Assembly: GCA_002311835.1 (NCBI GenBank)
Contig: DBZY01000049.1
Span: forward strand, 3,590-39,373
Source: Proteobacteria bacterium UBA1148
Lineage (GTDB): Bacteria > Pseudomonadota > Gammaproteobacteria > Steroidobacterales > Rariloculaceae
Direction of reading: 5' to 3'
DNA length: 35,784 bases
This document shows, piece after piece, positions 30,573 through 35,784 of this stretch (position 1 is the first letter of the stretch; each line of letters starts with the position of its first letter). Below the pieces are notes generated by a model. That model had not been told where the DNA came from. It saw only the letters and a program-made list of their open reading frames with translations, and did no database searches. Made by a program: the position numbers and the translations under genes.

Positions 30573-31682
30573 ATGGTTACTAGAAATACCAACCTCTCCC
30601 GGCGCCAGTTTGTTGGCAACGTGAGTGTCGCGGCTAGTTCCATCCTTTGCGGATACCCCCAGATCCTTCTGGCACAAGCGGCCGATCTGGCCGAGCGACA
30701 GCGCGCCCTAAACCTATTGGAAGCCCAGCCCTCGTTTGATCTTCACTGCCATCCCGGCCTCTTCTTCACCAAAGGCCTACCGAGATATCCAGGACCCGAG
30801 GCCGTAGCCCGCAAGGTAGACGAGATGCTGACAGGACGCCTATGGGGTGGGTTTTTCGCATTCGTTTCGGATATGAAGATCCTCCAAAGAGATGGAGGGC
30901 GGTTACGCGCAAGCCGCAGTTTCGAGCCTGGTGAGGCTTGGGCGGAATACGAAAGACAGATCGTTACAGTCAAGGAGTTATCTGAAGTTGTTCCTGTGGG
31001 GCTGGCGACTCAAGCGAATGAGTTGGAAGCGATCCCGAGCCAAGGCCGGGTCGCCGCTTTCGTCGCATGCGAAGGCGGAGACTGCTTGGAGGGTCAAGTG
31101 GGTCGCCTCGAGCGTCTGTACGCCGATGGAGTACGCTCTTTGCAGCTTGTCCACTACGCGCAGAATGAGCTAGGCGATCTTCAGACTGAGGACCCGATTC
31201 ATGGAGGACTCTCACAAGTCGGCCGCGAGGTCGTGCAGGAAATGAACCGGCTCGGGATTGTGATTGATCTTGCTCACGCTTCGTTTGCTACTACCCGCGA
31301 TGTGGCAGAGCTGAGCGACGCACCGATCATACTCTCACATAGCGCGCTCAAACACGGCGCCAAACAACACCCACGATTGCTAGACCCTGATCACGCTGAT
31401 GTCGTTGCTGCGACCGGAGGTGTTATCGGCATGTGGCCTTTGGGGTACGCTAATGACACCTTCGCCGAGTTCGTGGACAACACGCTGCAGCTTGTCGATC
31501 TCGTCGGCATCGACCACGTCGGACTTGGCACCGACATGGGCAGCAGCTATCGGTCGGTCTTGGACAACTATCATCAGCTTCCAGACTGGACAGCGGCGTT
31601 ATTGGCGAATGGACTGTCAGAATCCGATGTCAGTAGGCTAGTGGGAGGAAATGCGCACCGAGTACTACGCGAGGTGCTGTAA
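30573..31682 (+). CDS. Tat-exported membrane dipeptidase (peptidase family M19)
   Basis: 369 aa. A twin-arginine signal is visible (LSRRQFVGNVSVAASS, 8-23), so it is likely exported folded with its metals. M19 (renal dipeptidase) features: FDLHCHPG (55-62), an ACEGG metal-ligand region, VIDLAHASF, LSHSALK and GIDHVGLGTDMG. The first motif reads H58-C-H60 where classical members have HxD. The family hydrolyses dipeptides and some beta-lactams. It directly follows the broken hydrolase fragment by 14 bp. Confidence 0.88.
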   Translation: MVTRNTNLSRRQFVGNVSVAASSILCGYPQILLAQAADLAERQRALNLLEAQPSFDLHCHPGLFFTKGLPRYPGPEAVARKVDEMLTGRLWGGFFAFVSDMKILQRDGGRLRASRSFEPGEAWAEYERQIVTVKELSEVVPVGLATQANELEAIPSQGRVAAFVACEGGDCLEGQVGRLERLYADGVRSLQLVHYAQNELGDLQTEDPIHGGLSQVGREVVQEMNRLGIVIDLAHASFATTRDVAELSDAPIILSHSALKHGAKQHPRLLDPDHADVVAATGGVIGMWPLGYANDTFAEFVDNTLQLVDLVGIDHVGLGTDMGSSYRSVLDNYHQLPDWTAALLANGLSESDVSRLVGGNAHRVLREVL

Positions 31683-31919
31683 AGATGACTCTAAATGTCT
31701 GCTCCCGGCCGAAAGTGGACATTGGTTAACAGTTAATATTCACGCCACGGCCTACTCGGGGGAGCGGGATTGCCAGATTCGAGTGCCTGAGTGATTCGCC
31801 GAGACCTAACAGCCAGCTAGATCGTCAATAGCCGCCAACCCGTCACGCGGCTGCTGCTAACGACCCGCGGTGGCAGGGGATCTAAAACGCGTATGCCTGG
31901 GAGTCGCGTGCCGGCTGGC

Positions 31920-32558
31920 TTACTCCTGCACGGCAAAGCAGTAAAACAAGCCATCACCACCTGAGCTGATCAGCGCAGCTGGGCTGCAACCCCTGGAGTT
32001 GTGTGCTGAGCCCCAGGCCGCAGCGTCATGATGACCGACCCTGGCCTTGCCATTATCGCTGCTGCTCGTCCAGTTATTGCAGGTCATGTCCTCGCCAGCA
32101 GGATAGGCTGTCCCGTCGATTTGCGAGCCAGTGAGGATGTCATGCCGGTTGGGCGAATAACCTTCGCCGGGTATTATTTGGCCACGCTCGTCGAGCGCCT
32201 TAAAGGCATTCATCCGATGCATCATGCTGTGCAGGCTATCCAAATCTGCGGCAATCTGGGCACCGTTGGCATTGAACCAGGGCCCTGGTCCGATCCTGTC
32301 CCGGGCGTTTACCGCGTTGCCACCCTGGGTGCTGAGATAGGCGCGCCAGGTGAGGTGGCCCTGGTCGACACTTTCCGCCAGGTTCTGGCAGACGGCATCG
32401 GCCCCTTCAAGTCCCCCTAAGTCCCCGCCATTGCCGGAACCGTCACCGGTCACGAAAAAGGACATCGGTCCCGTCGGCGGTTGGGTCTGAGCCAAGCCTG
32501 CAACAAGTAGCCCGCAAAACACCAAGCCCATAGCTACGATCTTTCTATTCTTATCCAT
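31920..32558 (-). CDS. exported lectin-like protein (DUF1554-like)
   Basis: 212 aa from ATG 32558, which has AGGA eight bases upstream; the frame is open further but without a better start. Signal peptide at 5-23 (RKIVAMGLVFCGLLVAGLA). The mature domain starts MSFFVTGDGSGNGGDLGGLE and has TWRAYLST, NARDRIGPGPW, HDILTGSQIDG, TCNNWTS, VGHHD and GGDGLFYCFA. That is the pattern of DUF1554/lectin-like exported proteins, with conserved Cys probably in disulfides. Ligand unknown. It is divergent from the dioxygenase gene. Confidence 0.82.
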   Translation of the reverse strand: MDKNRKIVAMGLVFCGLLVAGLAQTQPPTGPMSFFVTGDGSGNGGDLGGLEGADAVCQNLAESVDQGHLTWRAYLSTQGGNAVNARDRIGPGPWFNANGAQIAADLDSLHSMMHRMNAFKALDERGQIIPGEGYSPNRHDILTGSQIDGTAYPAGEDMTCNNWTSSSDNGKARVGHHDAAAWGSAHNSRGCSPAALISSGGDGLFYCFAVQE

Positions 32559-32589
32559 TACCGTTTTCCTGAAGTGAGTGTGTTTGATG

Positions 32590-32691
32590 GTTGGTACTAA
32601 TACTAGAATAGGGCCCACTGGATTGCAGCCCCCCAAGGGCGATCAAGAAAATTTCCAGTGCCGAGCTATAGCATAGTCCAGTAGTACCAAC
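32590..32691. repeat. inverted repeat between the lectin-like and dioxygenase genes
   Basis: GTTGGTACTA (32590-32599) is perfectly inverted at 32682-32691 (TAGTACCAAC), 82 bp apart. Inside it CACTGG and CCAGTG form a second inverted pair, so the whole 102 bp could fold as one imperfect hairpin. It could be a miniature element, paired operators or a transcript structure. No flanking direct repeat was confirmed. Confidence 0.5.
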
Positions 32692-32855
32692 GACCGCTTC
32701 TGGCCGTTTGCTGCCGTTCGGGTCGGTGATCGAGGTAGTCAGACGGGGTAAGATCGCGGAAACGATCACATATCTGGGGAATAAGAATTGAAAAAGAGCG
32801 ACGTCGGGCAAGCCATTGGGCTTCTCGCCAGGAACTGGATTAGCCAACTGAGTCG

Positions 32856-33749
32856 ATGATTATTAGAAACGAGCAAGACGTTACACGGTCAGTTCTTGAG
32901 GTAATGGAGCGCACAGCGGACCCTCGGCTACGGGAGATCATGGTCTCTCTCATCGAGCATCTGCACGGATTCATCCGGGACGTCGAGTTGACAGAGAAGG
33001 AATTCCGAGCCGCAACAGAGCTTCTCAACGATATCGGTCAGCAGAAAACTGATACCCATAACGAGATGGTGTTAATGGCGGGGTCCTTGGGAGTATCTTC
33101 TCTGGTGTGTCTGCTGAACAACGGGAATAACGGTCAGACCGAGACTAGCCAGTCAATGCTCGGCCCTTTTTGGCGGCTGAACTCGCCAAACACAGAAAAT
33201 GGAGAATCAATCGTTCGCTCGGAAACGCCAGGGGCCAGAATATTCGTTGACCTGTCTTATGTGGATACAGAGGGATCCCCACTCGAGGGTGTTGAGGTTG
33301 ATGTCTGGCATGCGTCCACGGTTGGTCTCTACGAGAGCCAAGACCCCACACAGACTGACATGAATTTGCGTGGTAAGTTTATCACCGACGAAACAGGCCG
33401 CGTCTGGTTCAGTTCCATTAAGCCTTCCGGGTATCCGATACCGACGGACGGTGTAGTTGGAAAGTTGCTAGCAGCGCAAAGTCGCCACCCCTTCCGACCA
33501 GCACACCTCCATGCGTTAGCTTTCAAGGAAGGGTTTAAAACACTGATCTCACAGATTTTCTCAGACGATGACGAGAAACTCGACACCGATGCCCAGTTCG
33601 GAGTCACTGAGGCGCTCATAGCGAGATATGAGCGTCACGATGAGCCATATTCTGCGGAACCGTCGATCAATGCGCCTTGGTACACATTAAACTGCACGCT
33701 GGTTATGGAGCACGGTAAGGCAGAGCTACCGCAACCGCCCATCAAGTAG
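32856..33749 (+). CDS. intradiol ring-cleavage dioxygenase (catechol/hydroxyquinol 1,2-dioxygenase type)
   Basis: 297 aa. It has the N-terminal helical dimerisation domain of catechol/hydroxyquinol dioxygenases (1-100), the SMLGPFWR motif (100-107), and Fe(III) ligands Tyr159 (VGLYES), Tyr193 (GYPIPTDG), His217 and His219 (RPAHLHALAF). These enzymes open catechol or hydroxyquinol rings between the hydroxyls using O2. Substrate is inferred only; the GPFWR-type motif and length favour the hydroxyquinol group. No other aromatic-degradation gene lies beside it. Start ATG 32856; the Shine-Dalgarno is weak. Confidence 0.9.
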   Translation: MIIRNEQDVTRSVLEVMERTADPRLREIMVSLIEHLHGFIRDVELTEKEFRAATELLNDIGQQKTDTHNEMVLMAGSLGVSSLVCLLNNGNNGQTETSQSMLGPFWRLNSPNTENGESIVRSETPGARIFVDLSYVDTEGSPLEGVEVDVWHASTVGLYESQDPTQTDMNLRGKFITDETGRVWFSSIKPSGYPIPTDGVVGKLLAAQSRHPFRPAHLHALAFKEGFKTLISQIFSDDDEKLDTDAQFGVTEALIARYERHDEPYSAEPSINAPWYTLNCTLVMEHGKAELPQPPIK

Positions 33750-33763
33750 GCGCGCCTGCCTGG

Positions 33764-34672
33764 TTAGTGAAGAGTGAGTCCATTAACGAGGAGGCCTTCC
33801 CTGGAGAAAGCTGTCAGCAAAACGTCATCGTGGGAGGGAATCACGAGAATTTTCTCTGTAAGTAATCCATTTAACCAGTTAAGTTGTGACATCAGTGCTT
33901 GAGGGTCTTCGCCAATTCGGTTCATGGTCGCTTCAGGCCGGAGCTTTAGCTCGGTTACGTTGTCGATGGACCAGCCGATGTCGCCGACAAGAAGGTACTC
34001 GATACCAGTCTCAAGCTGGATGTATACCATCTGGTGACCCGGGGTATGACCGGGGGCTCTGATGAGCACCATTCCGGGCGCTACAGGTAGTAGTTCATCG
34101 TAATCCACTACGATGTAATCTTGGACTAGTTCTTCGGTGAGCTGAATCTCGGGGAGCTGGGGCGAATTGATCAAAGTGGTTACTTGCGCGCGCGTCAATA
34201 TGGTTTTCTGCGCGATCTCTGCGCGATGAGAACCTCGCAGTACACCTGCTACATGGTCACCGTGTTCGTGGGTAACCACAATCATATTCGCCTGCCGTAG
34301 TGCGACCTGCACAATATCGTTTCGATCCTGCCAGTAGGGTTCGTCTCGACCGAAACCGTAGAATCGGTGAACAGCCTCATCCATCCCAGCATCAATCATG
34401 ATGAAACCGTTGGGGTAAACCGCCTGAAAGGCCGTGCGCGCGGAAATGAATGGCTCATCACTACCGCCTTCTATGACCGCGGCATAGGTCCGGTGGCTTT
34501 CCGCGAACTTTATGAAGTTGACAGATTCCGGGTGTGGGCCGGGAATGTATGTGGAAGCCTGGCGAACGCGCTGCAGCAAATCAGGCGGGTATCCGGGTTC
34601 TTGGGCGGTGACCTGTGAAACGACCGCACTTGCAAGGGCTAGTCTAAGCAAAAAGGCAGCTTTGCGTTTCAT
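33764..34672 (-). CDS. exported metallo-beta-lactamase-fold hydrolase
   Basis: 302 aa. Signal peptide at 1-23 (LLRLALASAVVSQVTA). Dinuclear metal motifs: THEHGDH (134-140; H135, H137, D139, H140), APGHTPGH (H209), VGDIGW (D231) and a final His in IPSHDD. The enzyme should be active in the periplasm. Substrate unknown; the fold covers lactonases, lactamases and thiol hydrolases. It converges with the dioxygenase gene (14-bp gap). Confidence 0.87.
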   Translation of the reverse strand: MKRKAAFLLRLALASAVVSQVTAQEPGYPPDLLQRVRQASTYIPGPHPESVNFIKFAESHRTYAAVIEGGSDEPFISARTAFQAVYPNGFIMIDAGMDEAVHRFYGFGRDEPYWQDRNDIVQVALRQANMIVVTHEHGDHVAGVLRGSHRAEIAQKTILTRAQVTTLINSPQLPEIQLTEELVQDYIVVDYDELLPVAPGMVLIRAPGHTPGHQMVYIQLETGIEYLLVGDIGWSIDNVTELKLRPEATMNRIGEDPQALMSQLNWLNGLLTEKILVIPSHDDVLLTAFSREGLLVNGLTLH

Positions 34673-34727
34673 CGTTCCGTTTGTGACAGTGGTGGGTGGT
34701 GATGCAGAATCACGCGGGTGTTTTTGA

Positions 34728-34994
34728 TTACAGAGTTTTGATCAGCGCTAAATGAAGGGCGCTGGGAATCTTATCGCTGTCGAAACTCTGACGTCCACTA
34801 TTAGGCGGCATAAAGTTAACCGCCTCTGTTCTTCGTCCCTCAACCATCGTTTCTGCTGACGGATGCGTGTTCATAGCGGTATCGTTACTACCCCCGGTAA
34901 AAGCCTTCATGAATATGACGCCTAGAATCAGTCCGACAAAAATGCCAACTATCAGCATGAAGCTGTCATAAAAGCGTCGATCTTGTCTATTCAA
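34728..34994 (-). CDS. small membrane-anchored protein, unknown function
   Basis: 88 aa starting with TTG 34994 after GGGAG. The N-terminus NRQDRRFYDSFMLIVGIFVG is followed by one membrane segment (about 13-31), then a polar tail of ~55 residues. The first 30 residues resemble the anchor of membrane-bound c-type cytochromes, but no CxxCH heme motif follows, so this may be a truncated relative or a separate small protein. Confidence 0.6.
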   Translation of the reverse strand: MNRQDRRFYDSFMLIVGIFVGLILGVIFMKAFTGGSNDTAMNTHPSAETMVEGRRTEAVNFMPPNSGRQSFDSDKIPSALHLALIKTL

Positions 34995-35076
34995 ACATAG
35001 CTCCCTGTAGATGCAGGCGGATCATATCGTAATACATTGAGCCTCAAAGGGAGTGGTTCACCGCGTACTTCCTTGA

Positions 35077-35334
35077 TCAGTCCGTGGAGCTGCTTTCGAG
35101 TTCTGTCAGCCTAGTTTCCAGGGCCTCCAACTTTTCTCGGGTCCTACTCAGTACGGCCATCTGTACATCGAACTCCTCCCGGGTAACCAGATCCAGTCGG
35201 CTTAGCGCTGATTGCAGAAGAGATTTGAAATTACGTTCCATGTCCTCACCCATGGATTTTAAGTTGCCTGGCACAGAGTCAACCAGCTGTTTAGCCAACT
35301 CGTCCAGTGTGGGGCGATCGGATTTTTCAGTCAT
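35077..35334 (-). CDS. ubiK: ubiquinone biosynthesis accessory factor UbiK
   Basis: 85 aa. The sequence has the UbiK/YqiC plan: a basic amphipathic start (LDELAKQLVDSVPGNLKSMG), then the well-conserved LDLVTREEFDVQMAVLSRTR (48-67) and a C-terminal coiled coil KLEALETRLTELESS. UbiK binds UbiJ and lipids and helps the Ubi hydroxylase complex make ubiquinone under oxygen. Start ATG 35334. It is divergent from the gene at the window edge. Confidence 0.93.
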   Translation of the reverse strand: MTEKSDRPTLDELAKQLVDSVPGNLKSMGEDMERNFKSLLQSALSRLDLVTREEFDVQMAVLSRTREKLEALETRLTELESSSTD

Positions 35335-35461
35335 TGCATTATCGCGTGGTTATCAAAGTTTAGAATTGATGGGGGGAAACGACCCCATAAAAGTCTCCAG
35401 AAACGGAACATGATACTCTCGGTGGGCGCGTAACATAATCTGATTCGTGCGGAGAAGAATC

Positions 35462-35784
35462 ATGAGACGACGCGGAACGAAGCCATCTAACCTGTTTATT
35501 GCCCTGCTCGTGCTCTCGCCCGTTCTGGCGCAGGAGTCCGGGTATGATCCGCGTGACCTGTCTGGTGTGTGGTATGCGGGTACCGACTACCAAGGGGACG
35601 ATACTGATACCGTTGCTTTCGGACCAGACATGCCACCCGTCACGTCCGAAGGGCTCGAGCGTTACAGGCAGAACATCCCTACGGTGACGACCGACCCGCG
35701 TGTGCCAGCCGTAGATGATCCTGCACTTTCGAACGATCCGACTTTCACCTGCAATCCGCGCGGGTTTCCTCGCACGATGTACGA
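35462..35784 (+). CDS. exported protein of unknown function (runs off the window)
   Basis: 107 codons are visible, beginning MRRRGTKPSNLFIALLVLSP. A signal peptide ends near VLAQE (about residue 24). The mature part begins YDPRDLSGVWYAGTDY and later has DPTFTCNPRGFPRTMY. This DLSGVW ... TCNP-GFPR pattern recurs in exported proteins encoded near DUF6152 genes in other bacteria, as far as I recall; function unknown. GGAG lies 7 bases before ATG 35462. Confidence 0.75.
   Translation, partial: MRRRGTKPSNLFIALLVLSPVLAQESGYDPRDLSGVWYAGTDYQGDDTDTVAFGPDMPPVTSEGLERYRQNIPTVTTDPRVPAVDDPALSNDPTFTCNPRGFPRTMY

Noticed and set aside
32028..32420. 130-codon plus-strand frame opposite the lectin-like gene
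   Set aside because: The minus-strand gene has a signal peptide, ribosome binding site and family motifs; this one has none.
32551..32847. 98-codon minus-strand frame upstream of the lectin-like gene
   Set aside because: Covers the promoter region and inverted repeat, and overlaps the start of the lectin-like gene out of frame; no family resemblance.
1..35784. CRISPR arrays, insertion sequences, rRNA genes
   Set aside because: No regularly spaced direct repeats, transposase-like proteins or rRNA sequences were seen.

Overview
The window is bacterial chromosome around the replication origin of a gammaproteobacterium. The order rpmH-rnpA-yidC-mnmE on the minus strand, diverging from dnaA-dnaN-recF-gyrB, followed by plsC-gmhB-glycyl-tRNA synthetase, glnA-ntrB-ntrC and a yibN-grxC-secB-gpsA cluster, is typical of that class (the Pseudomonas origin region and the E. 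coli yib region combine these blocks). Several features are unusual for the class: a single-chain glycyl-tRNA synthetase, a class 1B-type dihydroorotate dehydrogenase and a DRG/Obg-like TGS GTPase. I cannot name the species. An uncultured, probably aquatic lineage is a guess from the accessory genes.

Region 1 (1-9100) is the origin block. The dnaA-dnaN spacer (4280-4474) is extremely AT-rich and carries DnaA-box-like 9-mers and repeats, so it is the best oriC/DUE candidate. Two perfect 16-bp parS palindromes (6014-6029 and 6617-6632) lie inside recF. There is no yidD between rnpA and yidC; those two genes overlap instead.

Region 2 (9204-17847) holds lipid and LPS precursor genes (plsC, gmhB), glycyl-tRNA synthetase, and a nitrogen regulation unit (glnA, ntrB, ntrC). 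The glutamine synthetase has Phe in place of the adenylylated Tyr, and a good NtrC-site match lies upstream of it. This block ends with an oxidoreductase coupled to an internally deleted LpxA-like protein.

Region 3 (17952-28668) is housekeeping: TGS GTPase, pyrD, trmL, gpsA (which seems to start at ATT), secB, grxC, yibN, envC, ctpA, a hotdog thioesterase, a DUF938 methyltransferase, a frameshifted parvulin, a DUF6174 protein and an RRM protein.

Region 4 (28908-35784) begins with tRNA-Arg(CCG) and looks like accessory DNA: secreted proteins of poorly known families (including DUF6152), a broken metallo-hydrolase, a Tat-exported M19 dipeptidase, a DUF1554-like lectin, an intradiol dioxygenase, a metallo-beta-lactamase-fold hydrolase, a small membrane protein, ubiK and a truncated exported protein. 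Parts of it are visibly more GC-rich than the origin block. No CRISPR array, insertion sequence, integrase or rRNA was seen.
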